Shown: positions 1 through 8,380 of the stretch, piece by piece
How the letters are laid out: every line of letters begins with the position of its first letter
Numbering within the stretch: the first letter of the stretch is position 1
Assembly (NCBI GenBank): GCA_027484425.1
Contig: JAIXSZ010000080.1
Location: 1 to 45,683 of the forward strand
Source: Sphingobacteriales bacterium
GTDB lineage: Bacteria; Bacteroidota; Bacteroidia; Chitinophagales; Chitinophagaceae
Length of the DNA: 45,683 bases
Direction of reading: 5' to 3'
The notes under the pieces: generated by a model
Told to the model about the DNA's origin: nothing
The model's database searches: none
The model's input: the letters and a program-made list of their open reading frames with translations, nothing else
Position numbers and translations under genes: made by a program

Positions 1-3000
1 CCTGTTGTGGTACTGCTGAGGGTGGTAGTAAGACCTACGCATAAGGTGAGGCTACCTGTTATGGCTGCTGGTGTGGGTGTTACTGTTACCACTCTGGTGG
101 TAGTGCAACCGCCTACTGAGGCTGCAGTAATAGTGGCTGTGCCAGGGGTGATACCCGTTACTACACCTGTACCCGATACTGTGGCTATGGCTGTGTTAGA
201 GCTGCTCCAGGCTACTGGGCTGGTGGTAGTGCTGAGTGTGGTAGTACTGCCCACGCATACAGTGGCGGTGCCAGTGATAGCGGTAGGTACGGGTGTTACT
301 GTTACTACTGCTGTGGTTATACATCCGCCAGTTGAGGTATACGTGATACCCGCTGTGCCTGCGGTATTGCCCGTGGCTACGCCAGTACCAGATACAATAG
401 ACGCTACAACTGGGTTGCCACTCGTCCATGCTCCACCGGGAGTGGCACTGCTGAGTGTACTTGTTACACCTGCGCAGAAAGAAAGTAAACCTGTGATGGG
501 GGCTGGAAGGGGGAGTACGGTGAGTGTTGCAGTAGCCCTGCAACCACCGGGCAAAGAATAGGTAACAATACACGTTCCTGCCCCCACTCCGCTCACAATG
601 CCTGTACCTAAACCCACTGTAGCGATACCCGGACATGCAGTGCTCCAAGTACCACCGGGAGTGGGATGGTTCACGATAGTTGTTGACCCTACACAGAAAG
701 AAAAAGTACCAGAAGGTGCAACAGGAGTGGCTGTAACTGTAACTACTGCAGTAGTGAAACAACCCGCACTAACCGTATAGGTAATAGTAGCGGTACCACC
801 AACGGCAGCAACACCCGTCACTATACCGGTCGTAGCCCCTACAGTAGCTACGGCAGCATTGCTACTGCTCCAAGTTCCACCTGGAGTGCCGTGCGATAAG
901 TTAGTTGTCGACCCAGCGCAAGTAGATAATGTACCTACTATAGGACCGGGAGTAGATACGACATTAAGCGTAGTAATAGTCGAACATCCTGCCCTCACGT
1001 AACTTATTAATGCAGTACCAGCAGTAACTCCAGTAGCTATACCAGATAACACACCTATAGTAGCGACCGGTATGGAACCGGAAAACCAAAATCCGCCTGT
1101 AGGCGTGCTAGACAGAGCTGTAGTAGCACCTACACATACTCCCAGTGAACCCGTGATAGGAGTAGGCACTACATTGACACTAACAGTAACGGTAGAAAAA
1201 CAGGTAGCTATACCATAGGTTATGGTAGTAGTACCAATGGACAATCCAGATACAACTCCGCTAGTAGAATTGACAGTACCTACAGTGGTATTAGAGCTAC
1301 TCCAAGTACCACCTGCTACTGGATTGGATAGTGTTGTAGTAGCACCAAGGCAAGCAATATTAGTGCCTGTTATAGTGCCAGGGGAAGCAACAACAGTAAC
1401 TACAATGCTTGTAGCACACCCACCAAAAGCATAACTAATAGTGGCAGTTCCAACTCCAATACCTGTAATAACACCCGTTGTACTGCCCACCGAAACAATG
1501 GCTGGACTGGTACTAGACCAACTACCACCAGGAGTAGCACTTGCTAATGTAACTGACGACCCAATACAAATAACAGAAGTACCTGTTATTGATGCAGGAT
1601 TGGGGTTGATTGTAACAATGGAACTACCAGTAGAACCACATACACCATTGCTGGTGGCTACAGTATATGCAATAGTAGATGGAGCAGTAAAACCCACAGG
1701 GTGCATATAAACTGGATTGAGTGCTGCACCAGTGTATGGTACCGTTAGAGCAGCAGTGTTATACAACCAAGTAAAAGGAGACCAAGTAGGGGCAGCAATG
1801 GTGGCAGTCAAAGAAACATTGTCCAAATAAATATTATTACCATTTTGGCTATTTCCTGATATGATAATATAATTGGTAGCACCTGTATAAAACGCAGGTA
1901 TTGTACAGGTATATTGGTACCAACCTGACACGCCTGGTGAAGATGTACCAGTTAAAGAACCTGTTATGGCTGCTATACCACTCCGCGGCACAAAACCTAA
2001 GTTAGTGGCGCCACCCATTGAGGCTGTAGTATTGACATAAACCGTAAGCCCCTCTGTGTTATACGCAGCGCCGGTAAATGCGGACATGTCTCTGTACACC
2101 CAAAATGAAAAAGTAGCTGTGTTGACCCCAACCATACTAAATGCCGGGGAGGAAAGCGTAGCTGTGCTGCCAGCAGGCAAACTTCGACAATTGAAAATAG
2201 CCACATTAGTACCAGCATACGCAGCACCAATGGTAGGTAAGGTAGCCATGGCACCATCTATCTGATACCATCGGCTAGATGCGGCACCGTTATAGGACCA
2301 AGAATTTATGGGTATACCACTTGTAGTAGGCACACCTCCCTCCCAACCCTGAAGCGGAAAAAGATTGTAGGTAGTAGCACCTGCGGCAGTCAATGTAAGA
2401 CTACCGTTATTGCATACCGAAGCTGATATCGGGGTAATGGTGAGTGGTGGTGGAGCGGTGTTAATGGTGACTGTACGCGTAGTGAAACATGTAGAGGGAT
2501 GGGTGTATGTAATAGTTACCACACCAGCAGTAACTGGAGTAAAAATACCTGTCGCGCTACCTATCGTAGCTACTGATGTATTGCTACTACTCCATGTACC
2601 ACCTGCAGTAGCATTAGAAAAAGTATCTATACTGCTAGAACAAACTGTGGAAGACCCAGAAATTGATGCCAATACTGTAGGATTGACTGTGACAACCTTT
2701 GTGGCAACACATCCACTGCCATAAGCATAAGAAACAGTAGTAGTACCAGCAGATACGGGCGTAACAATACCTGAAGGAGTAATAGTTGCTACTGCAGTAT
2801 TGCTGGAACTCCATGTACCACCAGACGCAGAATCAACGTAGACACCAGTGGTACCTAAACACAAAACATCGGGACCAAAAATGGGGCTGGAAGTACCAAA
2901 TGTGATGTAAACATTGCGTATACTTTGTGTAGAGGAAGCACCACCTGTAGAACCACAAAAACCAAAATAACCCGTAGTGCCTATTACAAAGAAACCACTC

Positions 3001-3605
3001 ATACTAGGAACAGAACTGTAATTCAAAAACACACTGATGTTACCAGCACTATAGGTTATTTTAACGTGGTGCCAACCTCCGTCAGATACATACGTTTGGT
3101 TGTTTAATGATGCTATCCTGTTTGCTGCAGCACCTTCTGTATAAGTACCTGTGAATCCTGCTGGGTAACCATAAAGTGACACTAGTGGGTCATTGGGCAC
3201 TCCATCATTATCATAAGAATCTAGCACTAGTACCAAACCATTCGGATTGGTAGGAAGACCTATACCACCACCGCCTACAAAACCAGAAAGTGGATTAACA
3301 ATCCAAAAGGCCATTCCGTCTGCAATTGCCCATGATGCAGGATTAGGAATAATCTGAAAATCGAACTCAACAGTAAATGAACCACAACCAGTAAGGTTTT
3401 GAGGGGTAGCATACCAAACCCTCCCTGCCTGACCTGTAGAGGGAGGTGTTAGTTGTACAACTGGAGCTGGAGCAGTGGCACTGCCCCCAAGAGACCATCC
3501 TGCTGGAACAACAGGTAACGTACCGGTAGCTAACGTAATTGTAGTTTGAGCCAAAGAACAAAGTGGAAGTAGAAATAATATATATAGAAGTAAATACTTT
3601 CTCAT
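1..3605 (-). CDS. Large secreted lectin/Ig-repeat surface protein (3' end outside window)
   Basis: The frame is open from ATG at 3605 to the window edge, giving about 1,200 codons without a stop, so the protein is partial at its C-terminus. The N-terminus (MRKYLLLYILFLLPLCSLAQ) is a signal peptide. Residues ~20-230 resemble a bacterial L-type lectin fold: FTVEFDFQI, ADGMAFWIV, a GGGGIG turn and VLDSYDN, which is the expected metal/sugar-binding region. Next come two Big_2-like Ig units, then a jelly-roll/MAM-like segment (about 1800-2440, with WYQIDGA and NNIYLDNVSL), then at least seven more Ig units. Each Ig unit shows C.G...L....GG.WSS..T.VA.V....G.V.G...G...I.Y....C. and carries two Cys, probably a disulfide. 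By analogy with the cluster at 18-25 kb it is probably exported by T9SS and involved in adhesion or glycan binding. The sorting domain would lie outside the window, so this is inference. Confidence 0.85.
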   Translation of the reverse strand, partial: MRKYLLLYILFLLPLCSLAQTTITLATGTLPVVPAGWSLGGSATAPAPVVQLTPPSTGQAGRVWYATPQNLTGCGSFTVEFDFQIIPNPASWAIADGMAFWIVNPLSGFVGGGGIGLPTNPNGLVLVLDSYDNDGVPNDPLVSLYGYPAGFTGTYTEGAAANRIASLNNQTYVSDGGWHHVKITYSAGNISVFLNYSSVPSMSGFFVIGTTGYFGFCGSTGGASSTQSIRNVYITFGTSSPIFGPDVLCLGTTGVYVDSASGGTWSSSNTAVATITPSGIVTPVSAGTTTVSYAYGSGCVATKVVTVNPTVLASISGSSTVCSSSIDTFSNATAGGTWSSSNTSVATIGSATGIFTPVTAGVVTITYTHPSTCFTTRTVTINTAPPPLTITPISASVCNNGSLTLTAAGATTYNLFPLQGWEGGVPTTSGIPINSWSYNGAASSRWYQIDGAMATLPTIGAAYAGTNVAIFNCRSLPAGSTATLSSPAFSMVGVNTATFSFWVYRDMSAFTGAAYNTEGLTVYVNTTASMGGATNLGFVPRSGIAAITGSLTGTSSPGVSGWYQYTCTIPAFYTGATNYIIISGNSQNGNNIYLDNVSLTATIAAPTWSPFTWLYNTAALTVPYTGAALNPVYMHPVGFTAPSTIAYTVATSNGVCGSTGSSIVTINPNPASITGTSVICIGSSVTLASATPGGSWSSTSPAIVSVGSTTGVITGIGVGTATISYAFGGCATSIVVTVVASPGTITGTNIACLGATTTLSNPVAGGTWSSSNTTVGTVNSTSGVVSGLSIGTTTITYGIATCFSTVTVSVNVVPTPITGSLGVCVGATTALSSTPTGGFWFSGSIPVATIGVLSGIATGVTAGTALISYVRAGCSTITTLNVVSTPGPIVGTLSTCAGSTTNLSHGTPGGTWSSSNAAVATVGATTGIVTGVAAVGGTATITYTVSAGCFTTAVVTVTATPVAPSGTFSFCVGSTTIVNHPTPGGTWSTACPGIATVGLGTGIVSGVGAGTCIVTYSLPGGCRATATLTVLPLPAPITGLLSFCAGVTSTLSSATPGGAWTSGNPVVASIVSGTGVATGNTAGTAGITYTSTGGCITTAVVTVTPVPTAITGTATVCVGSTTTLSTTTSPVAWSSSNTAIATVSGTGVVTGITPGTATITAASVGGCTTTRVVTVTPTPAAITGSLTLCVGLTTTLSSTTT

Positions 3606-3657
3606 AGTTTAATGATTACTTTGCTATTCGGTAATTATTGCTTCATAATAACCAGTC

Positions 3658-3665
3658 CAAAAATA
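3658..3665 (-). promoter_or_regulatory. Bacteroidota -7 element upstream of the lectin gene
   Basis: On the minus strand this reads TATTTTTG, matching TAnnTTTG. It lies about 53 nt upstream of the start codon at 3605. No convincing -33 TTG was found at the normal distance, so the call rests on the -7 match alone. Confidence 0.4.
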
Positions 3666-3856
3666 TATTAAATATCTCACAACGAACTAAAGAAAAACAG
3701 GGGAAATTTTCATAATTTAAAAAACAAGCAAACCTATATACCACCTCTTGATAAAGGAGTTGATATAAAATAGGGTTTGGACCATTCGACATCTATATGG
3801 CGTTAGCATTAAATAATTAGTTAGTGTTGAATTAGTGTGAATGTCAGTCCAAAAAC

Positions 3857-3888
3857 AAAACAGGCAGGATCGAAATCCTGCCTGTTTT
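3857..3888 (-). terminator. Terminator downstream of hpf
   Basis: Perfect 14-bp inverted repeat (AAAACAGGCAGGAT / ATCCTGCCTGTTTT) around a 4-nt loop, with A- and T-runs on both sides. It lies 56 nt past the hpf stop and can work in both directions. Confidence 0.8.
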
Positions 3889-3943
3889 GTCGCTGTTGCT
3901 GTTATCTGAAATAAAATTCAACAGCGTTGATAATGAAAAACTA

Positions 3944-4249
3944 CTAATGATGCGTCATATGCTTTTCCTTCTGACGCTTAACCTGATTGACCAATGAATC
4001 GAAAGCGAGATCAAATGATTGCTCAAATGTTTTGCTTTGGTGTTTTACAAAATAAGAGTGTTTGGGAACATATACTTTTATCTCTGCTACTTTGTCACGC
4101 ACATTTTGCGAAAAATTATCGAGTTTCAGATATACCTCAGCGGTTATTATCTTGTCGTGGAAAGTCTGCAATTTTTCAATCTTTGCATTTACATGTTCTA
4201 AAAGTTTGCTGTCGGCATCGAAATGCACTGTCCTGATCTGTACATTCAT
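3944..4249 (-). CDS. hpf: Ribosome hibernation-promoting factor, short form
   Basis: A 101-aa protein of the HPF/RaiA (S30AE) family. It opens with MNVQIRTVHFDADSKLLEHV and has the alternating beta-alpha pattern of the family: IEKLQTF, then AEVYLKLDN, VAEIKVYVP, and a C-terminal helix rich in Lys and Gln (FDSLVNQVKRQKEKH). The family binds the 30S decoding centre in stationary phase and drives dimerisation or silencing of ribosomes. The length corresponds to the short form, without the C-terminal dimerisation domain of long HPF. It lies 30 nt downstream of xerC on the same strand and is probably cotranscribed with it. No Shine-Dalgarno precedes the ATG, as expected in this phylum. Confidence 0.9.
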   Translation of the reverse strand: MNVQIRTVHFDADSKLLEHVNAKIEKLQTFHDKIITAEVYLKLDNFSQNVRDKVAEIKVYVPKHSYFVKHQSKTFEQSFDLAFDSLVNQVKRQKEKHMTHH

Positions 4250-4279
4250 AGTTTGTTCATTTTGTGGTTAAAAAATAAA

Positions 4280-5170
4280 TCAGCCTTTCGGATGATTCTG
4301 TTTGTGAATCTGCTTTAGTTTGTCAATGTTGTTATGGGTATAAATCTGGGTTGCCGCCAGACTGCTGTGCCCCAGCAAATCTTTGATAGCCTGTATATTA
4401 GCACCGTTGTTGAGCAAATCGGTGGCAAATGAATGTCTCAATACGTGTGGACTCTTTTTTTTCATGGTAGTACACTGTGCCAGATATTTACGCACAATTC
4501 GGTACACATACATTGGGTATAGTGGCTCCCCACTATCCAGCACCAATAAGAAATCTTTATTGTATGTATCTAATGTTCTTTTGTCTTGTAGATATTGGCG
4601 CAAAGAATCTAATAAAGCATCACTTACAGGCACCAAACGTTCTTTGTTGCCCTTACCAGTGATGCGGAGCTGCTTCAGCCCCCACTCCACATCTGCCTCT
4701 TTTAGGATCAATAATTCATTACGCCTGATACCAGTTGCATAGAGTAACTCACATATGAGTCGTTCTGTTTGCCCTTCAAAACCTTCCTGAAACTGTACTT
4801 CTTCCAGCAAAAATTGGGTTTCAGTGTCTTTTATGGCAACCGGCAGACGCTCTGGCAACCGCTGAGCATGTAATTTCCTTATGGGATCCTGGGTGGTAAA
4901 GCCATTCTTTCTAAGAAACTTAAAGAAAGCGCTAATGCTGGATAATTTACGATTGAGCGTACCAGCGGTCATTTTATTATCCTTCATGTCTGCCAGCCAG
5001 CTCCTAACGTGAAAATGAGAGATTTGATTCACATCACTCATGCCGTAGGTAGCCTCAAGATAATCACCAAAGGTTTTAATGTCCCTGCTATAAGCAGTGA
5101 GTGTATGAGGAGAATAGCGTCTCTCAAACCTGAGGTGTTGTAAAAAGTCTTGTAGCTTTTCGTCAAACAT
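4280..5170 (-). CDS. xerC: Tyrosine recombinase XerC/XerD family
   Basis: A 296-aa site-specific recombinase of normal Xer length. Residues 1-90 form the SAM-like core-binding domain (FLQHLRFERRYSPHTL). The catalytic domain shows ATGIRRNEL (Arg149), the beta-hairpin Lys region TGKGNKERLVP (Lys173), HVLRHSFATDLL (His242, Arg245), LGHSSLAATQIYTH (His268) and the nucleophile Tyr277, so the full catalytic set is present. The family resolves chromosome dimers at dif sites. Its position between rpsU and hpf is a recurring Bacteroidota arrangement, which argues for the housekeeping Xer protein over a phage integrase. Which of the two Xer partners it is cannot be settled from this window. Confidence 0.88.
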   Translation of the reverse strand: MFDEKLQDFLQHLRFERRYSPHTLTAYSRDIKTFGDYLEATYGMSDVNQISHFHVRSWLADMKDNKMTAGTLNRKLSSISAFFKFLRKNGFTTQDPIRKLHAQRLPERLPVAIKDTETQFLLEEVQFQEGFEGQTERLICELLYATGIRRNELLILKEADVEWGLKQLRITGKGNKERLVPVSDALLDSLRQYLQDKRTLDTYNKDFLLVLDSGEPLYPMYVYRIVRKYLAQCTTMKKKSPHVLRHSFATDLLNNGANIQAIKDLLGHSSLAATQIYTHNNIDKLKQIHKQNHPKG

Positions 5171-5214
5171 AGAATACCCGCAATTGTAAATTTAAGCATT
5201 TACAAGTGCGGGTA

Positions 5215-5222
5215 CAAATTTA
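5215..5222 (-). promoter_or_regulatory. -7 element upstream of xerC-hpf
   Basis: The minus strand reads TAAATTTG, an exact TAnnTTTG match, 45 nt upstream of the xerC start. It implies a leader of roughly 35-40 nt and a transcript separate from rpsU. Confidence 0.5.
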
Positions 5223-5266
5223 TTTTTAATTTCCACCTAAAAGTGGTGTTATCTCAGTATTAACTT

Positions 5267-5464
5267 TTATTTGTCAAGCTCTCCGTTCACCATCTGAAGA
5301 CGGTAAACAGCTTTCAGAATTTCTGTTCTGCGCCTGATAGATGGCTTAGTGAAAGATTGTCTTTCGCGAAGCTGATTAAGCGTACGAGATTTCTCATACT
5401 TCTTTTTATATTTTTTCAGCGCCTTGTCAATATTTTCGCAGTCTTTTGAGTCGATTATCAGCAT
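5267..5464 (-). CDS. rpsU: 30S ribosomal protein bS21
   Basis: A 65-aa basic protein. It opens with MLIIDSKDCENIDKALKKYK and continues with LNQLRERQSFTKPSIRRR, the expected bS21 sequence. bS21 sits on the 30S platform next to the 3' end of 16S rRNA. In Bacteroidota it helps hide the anti-Shine-Dalgarno sequence. The gene has its own promoter and an unusually good Shine-Dalgarno at 5472-5480, unlike every neighbour, which suggests translation control by the state of the 16S 3' end. It heads the rpsU-xerC-hpf group. Confidence 0.95.
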   Translation of the reverse strand: MLIIDSKDCENIDKALKKYKKKYEKSRTLNQLRERQSFTKPSIRRRTEILKAVYRLQMVNGELDK

Positions 5465-5471
5465 ATTATAT

Positions 5472-5480
5472 ACCCCCTTT
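5472..5480 (-). promoter_or_regulatory. Strong Shine-Dalgarno of rpsU
   Basis: The minus strand reads AAAGGGGGT, 7 nt before the ATG. It can form nine continuous pairs with the anti-SD ACCUCCUUU, one of them a G-U wobble. Other genes here lack such a site; hpf and lemA, for example, have only A-rich leaders. Confidence 0.75.
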
Positions 5481-5522
5481 TGATATTTGGGAATGCGAAG
5501 GTAAACTTTTCTACTAAAACAA

Positions 5523-5556
5523 CAAATTTATTTTGATGCATTTTCTCATTTACCAA
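5523..5556 (-). promoter_or_regulatory. rpsU promoter (-33/-7)
   Basis: The minus strand has TAAATTTG at 5530-5523 and TTG at 5556-5554, with 23 nt between them. The predicted leader is about 50 nt and includes the Shine-Dalgarno. Confidence 0.5.
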
Positions 5557-5683
5557 CATTTTGTTCAAAACAATAGAGATAATAACAAAAAACAAACACC
5601 ATTACACGTTTTCATACAGTACATGCAAAGGCAATTGTAAGGCTGATGCTAAATATGTATCTTAGCAGCACACAACACTCCTC

Positions 5684-6313
5684 ATGCCTGCTAATACAAG
5701 CCAACAGATATACGCCGGTTTTTTAAAACCCTTAGCTGACTTTGTAGTAGCGCTCACCGTGTTTATAATACTGTCTCCCATTTTTGTCATTGTAGTTTGC
5801 TGGCTTACCGTTGCCAATGCTGGTAAACCCTTCTTTTTTCAGCGCAGACCCGGCAAAAACGAAAAAATATTTAAGGTCATTAAGTTCAAAACAATGAATG
5901 ACCGCAAGGATAAGCAAGGCAATTTGTTGCCAGATGCAGACAGACTAACACCCATTGGGAGATTTGTGAGGAAAACATCGCTGGATGAAGTACCGCAGTT
6001 ACTGAATGTAATAAAGGGCGACATGAGTATTGTAGGGCCTAGACCACTACTTGAAGAGTACCTGCCTTTATACAACCCCACCCAAAAACTAAGACATAGC
6101 GTGAAGCCAGGCATTACAGGCTGGGCTCAAGTGAACGGTAGGAATGCTATATCATGGAAGCAAAAATTTGAGTATGATGTTTGGTATGTAAATAACATAG
6201 GCTTTCTCCTAGACTTCAGAATACTGCTGCTTACGGTAAGGAATGTAGCAAAGTCGGAAGGGATAAGCTCTGGCACATCTGTAACTATGGAGAAATTTAC
6301 AGGGAAAGAATAA
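5684..6313 (+). CDS. Monotopic phosphoglycosyl transferase (bacterial sugar transferase)
   Basis: A 209-aa member of the small PglC-like group (bacterial sugar transferase, Pfam PF02397). It has a single N-terminal re-entrant/membrane helix (FLKPLADFVVALTVFIILSP). The motifs FFFQRRPGKNEKIFKVIKFK and SLDEVPQLLNVIKGDMSIVG follow, with the catalytic Asp-Glu dyad in LDEVPQ. VGPRP and GITGWAQVNGRN complete the family signature. The family moves a sugar phosphate from a UDP-sugar onto undecaprenyl phosphate at the inner face of the membrane, which starts a surface polysaccharide or glycoprotein glycan. No other glycan genes flank it, so it is an orphan here and its sugar cannot be predicted. Confidence 0.9.
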   Translation: MPANTSQQIYAGFLKPLADFVVALTVFIILSPIFVIVVCWLTVANAGKPFFFQRRPGKNEKIFKVIKFKTMNDRKDKQGNLLPDADRLTPIGRFVRKTSLDEVPQLLNVIKGDMSIVGPRPLLEEYLPLYNPTQKLRHSVKPGITGWAQVNGRNAISWKQKFEYDVWYVNNIGFLLDFRILLLTVRNVAKSEGISSGTSVTMEKFTGKE

Positions 6314-6331
6314 AAACTCCACACAAAAGAA

Positions 6332-6358
6332 ATCCGGGCGCAAAACTGCAACCCGGAT
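6332..6358. terminator. Possible terminator hairpin between convergent genes
   Basis: ATCCGGG and CCCGGAT form a 7-bp GC-rich stem with a 13-nt loop, between the end of the sugar transferase and the end of the rhodanese lipoprotein gene. There is no strong T-run. Confidence 0.4.
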
Positions 6359-6413
6359 ACTCAACTAAACCCAACCCCTTTATACATCGTCTGAAATCAG
6401 ACATCAGTAATCG

Positions 6414-6821
6414 TTATTTTACCACCTCACCTTTCCAGCTTAGTATACCACCATCCATATTATAAATCTCAGTAAAACCCATTTCTTGCATTTGGCGCAC
6501 TGCTGAGCCACTACGCCCACCCGAGCGACAATAAACGTACACTGCCTTTGTTTTGTCTAATTTGGCTATCTGTTCAGCAAAATCATCAGCATTGTAGTTC
6601 ACATTAAGGGCATTTTTTAAGTGACCTTCTGCAAATTCTTGTGGTGTACGTACGTCTACTAATTGTGCTCCTGTACTTGCTTTTAATTTTGCAGCAAAGT
6701 CACTAACGCTTACTGTTTGCACCGTAGCATCTGTGCTTTTACTGTTATTCGAACTTTGGCACGATGCCATATTCACCATCAGTATCATAACCAATGCTGT
6801 GCTTATTGTTCTTATTATCAT
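6414..6821 (-). CDS. Rhodanese-domain lipoprotein
   Basis: 135 aa. The N-terminus is a lipoprotein signal with lipobox-like MASC, giving Cys21 as the lipidated residue, followed by a Ser/Asn-rich linker. Residues ~37-135 form one rhodanese domain: VDVRTPQEFAEGHLKNALNV and the active-site loop CRSGGRS with catalytic Cys98. Single rhodanese domains carry sulfane sulfur as a Cys persulfide. The lipoprotein signal places this copy outside the inner membrane, unlike the two cytoplasmic rhodaneses further up the operon. It is the last gene of the run 8262-6414, 27 nt after the thioredoxin gene. Confidence 0.88.
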   Translation of the reverse strand: MIIRTISTALVMILMVNMASCQSSNNSKSTDATVQTVSVSDFAAKLKASTGAQLVDVRTPQEFAEGHLKNALNVNYNADDFAEQIAKLDKTKAVYVYCRSGGRSGSAVRQMQEMGFTEIYNMDGGILSWKGEVVK

Positions 6822-6848
6822 TGTATGTTAGTTAGGTTTTGATTCTTG

Positions 6849-7154
6849 TTAACGACTGTGTTGTTCTATTACACCTTTCAGTTGATTGGCAGGTACTACA
6901 CCCGACTGACGCCACAACATTTGTCCACCTTTGAACAGCATTAGTGTAGGCACACCCGAAATACTATAGGCATTTGCCAATGCGGGGTTTTTATCTACAT
7001 CTATTTTAAGAATAGTAGCAGCATCCCCTACCGAGTCTTTAAGCTGCTTCAATATGGGTGCCATCATCTTACATGGACCACACCATTCAGCCGAGAAATC
7101 GACTAATACTGGCTTGCTATCGTTGATGATGTCTGAAAATGATTTTGTTTGCAT
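6849..7154 (-). CDS. Thioredoxin
   Basis: A 101-aa single-domain thioredoxin with active site WCGPC (Cys25 and Cys28) in [14 protein letters not shown], a conserved Asp in KIDVDKNP and the cis-proline loop SGVPTLMLF. There is no signal peptide, so it is cytoplasmic. Within an operon of rhodaneses it is likely to reduce persulfidated sulfurtransferases or release sulfide; this is inferred from context. It could be a specialised paralogue of the general TrxA. Confidence 0.92.
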   Translation of the reverse strand: MQTKSFSDIINDSKPVLVDFSAEWCGPCKMMAPILKQLKDSVGDAATILKIDVDKNPALANAYSISGVPTLMLFKGGQMLWRQSGVVPANQLKGVIEQHSR

Positions 7155-7180
7155 GATTCTATCGTTTTTATCGTTTGTAT

Positions 7181-7429
7181 TTATTTAATTTCCTCATATT
7201 CTACTGTCTCTACTACTGCTACATTGGCTGGCTTTCGAGCCGGAGCACAACCCTGCGTGCCACAACAACCAGTGTCTGTAACTGCCTGATAAAGAAAGAA
7301 TGTACTAAAAACGCCCATGAGCCAATCAGCACTCTGAATACCCATGACGAGCATTGCCAAACCTATTCCCAGCCTCAGCAACCGCATAAAGTGCCAGTTA
7401 GTGAGTAATTTTTGTTTCAGACTACTCAT
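7181..7429 (-). CDS. Small membrane protein with C-terminal Cys cluster
   Basis: An 82-aa protein with two predicted membrane segments ([16 protein letters not shown] and [15 protein letters not shown]), then a Cys-rich tail TGCCGTQGC and a short acidic end. It overlaps the upstream rhodanese gene by 4 nt (ATGA), so the two are translationally linked. I recognise the type as a companion of Bacteroidota rhodanese operons with a YgaP/DUF2892-like layout, but know of no established function. The GCC..GC cysteines could bind a metal or accept sulfur, which is speculation. Confidence 0.75.
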   Translation of the reverse strand: MSSLKQKLLTNWHFMRLLRLGIGLAMLVMGIQSADWLMGVFSTFFLYQAVTDTGCCGTQGCAPARKPANVAVVETVEYEEIK

Positions 7430-7740
7430 TTTTCAAACTTTTTAAGGTTGAACCAGCTACCACCATTATGCACTTCTTTGTAGCCATTGGCCTGCAATAC
7501 TGCTTTTGCAGAGCTACTTCTCATACCCGATGCGCAACAGGTGATCACAGGTTTGTCTTTTTTGATCTTGCTCAACTGGCTACCCAAACTAGCCAGCGGT
7601 ATGTTTAGAGAACCTTTCACGTGTCCTCCAGCATACTCTGCCGGAGTACGTACATCTACTATCACACCACCATTAGCTATCACCGCTGCCAAGTCTACCT
7701 TTGGACCTATACCCAGCATTTTCTTTAGTATTCCTATCAT
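7426..7740 (-). CDS. Rhodanese-like sulfurtransferase
   Basis: 104 aa with one rhodanese domain: VIVDVRTPAEYAGGHVKGSLNIPL, then VITCCASGMRSSSAK with the active-site loop CASGMRS and catalytic Cys69. No export signal, so it is cytoplasmic. It begins 24 nt after the preceding rhodanese gene and overlaps the following membrane-protein gene. The two neighbouring rhodaneses share about half of their residues, including the unusual double Cys before the loop, so they are probably old tandem duplicates. Confidence 0.9.
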   Translation of the reverse strand: MIGILKKMLGIGPKVDLAAVIANGGVIVDVRTPAEYAGGHVKGSLNIPLASLGSQLSKIKKDKPVITCCASGMRSSSAKAVLQANGYKEVHNGGSWFNLKKFEK

Positions 7741-7764
7741 TGTATCAGTTTATTTGTTGTTTTC

Positions 7765-8043
7765 TTAATTGTTTTTCAGATAGTTCACATTCAGCCAAGA
7801 GCCACCATCTTCGCAGGCTATACCTTGCTGCTTCAGGTACATAGCTGCCTGCGCACTTCTGCCGCCCGATGCGCAACATAGTACAATATTGTTGCCAGAT
7901 TTAAATTCATTGATTTTGTGTGGTATCTCATTTAGCGGAATGTTGACACTACCTGCCACATGCCCACCCATAAACTCGGCAGGAGTCCTTACGTCTACAA
8001 TTGTAGTTTGTGGCGACTTTAGTAAGATTGAAACGTTGTTCAT
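7765..8043 (-). CDS. Rhodanese-like sulfurtransferase
   Basis: 92 aa with one rhodanese domain: IVDVRTPAEFMGGHVAGSVNIPL and IVLCCASGGRSAQAA, with catalytic Cys57 in the loop CASGGRS. Cytoplasmic. It is the second gene of the operon, 21 nt after the small DUF6132-like gene. The combination with thioredoxin and further rhodaneses suggests relay of sulfane sulfur or persulfide clearance. Confidence 0.9.
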   Translation of the reverse strand: MNNVSILLKSPQTTIVDVRTPAEFMGGHVAGSVNIPLNEIPHKINEFKSGNNIVLCCASGGRSAQAAMYLKQQGIACEDGGSWLNVNYLKNN

Positions 8044-8064
8044 TTTTATGTTGTTTTTATTTGT

Positions 8065-8262
8065 TTACTCTTTTGTCTTTTGGGGTTGTTTCTTGAAAAT
8101 ACTGAATGCCAATGCACCCAAAATCGCCCCATACACTACACTTATGTAGGGGTTGGATGTAATGGGGCAAGTACCGGATGCGCACCCTACAAAGTACCAA
8201 TACCACCATCCGGCAATCGCCCCTGTAATCAACCCCAATATCTCTAACTTGTACTTTTTCAT
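8065..8262 (-). CDS. Small membrane protein, DUF6132-like
   Basis: 65 aa with two membrane segments. The first (ILGLITGAIAGWWYWYFVG) runs into a loop CASGTCPITSNP, and the second is VVYGAILGALAFSIF. The CxxGxCP loop and the YGAILG segment fit the Bacteroidota DUF6132 family as I remember it. The function is unknown. It is the first gene of the rhodanese-thioredoxin operon and has its own candidate Crp-type promoter just upstream (8280-8321). Confidence 0.75.
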   Translation of the reverse strand: MKKYKLEILGLITGAIAGWWYWYFVGCASGTCPITSNPYISVVYGAILGALAFSIFKKQPQKTKE

Positions 8263-8279
8263 TTTCTCTATTTCTTACA

Positions 8280-8321
8280 CAAAGGTCGCATACCAAAAAA
8301 GGTTGTTTGGGAACATTTGTA
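8280..8321 (-). promoter_or_regulatory. Crp-type operator plus weak -7 element, rhodanese operon
   Basis: The minus-strand -7 is GACCTTTG (8287-8280), one base off TAnnTTTG at its first position and one at its second. Upstream is TGGGAACATTTGT (8308-8320 on plus), containing the dyad AACA-N2-TGTA centred at 8316.5. The centre is 29.5 nt above the -7 element, near -41, the class II activator position. The same arrangement recurs at 8628-8674. Confidence 0.55.
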
Positions 8322-8380
8322 GGATAAGAAAAGTACTTTCACCAAAAGTATTGTTAAAGCAATCCATGTCCGCCCTTACC

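Larger units (their letters stand above)
3606..3943. other. Intergenic region between lectin gene and hpf
   Basis: AT-rich spacer of 338 bp. It holds the leader and probable promoter of the lectin gene on its left side and the hpf terminator at 3857-3888. I see no gene or RNA in the rest. Confidence 0.6.

Noticed and set aside
7..3107. Several long plus-strand frames (for example 7-561, 1441-1710, 2410-2724) opposite the lectin/Ig gene
   Set aside because: They arise from the Val/Thr/Ser-rich repeat codons of the minus-strand gene read backwards; they have no signal, RBS or family. The same holds for 19341-20276 and 21147-22415.
4280..5170. Phage or island integrase
   Set aside because: The tyrosine recombinase lies in the conserved rpsU-xerC-hpf context with no island around it, so a housekeeping Xer role is preferred.
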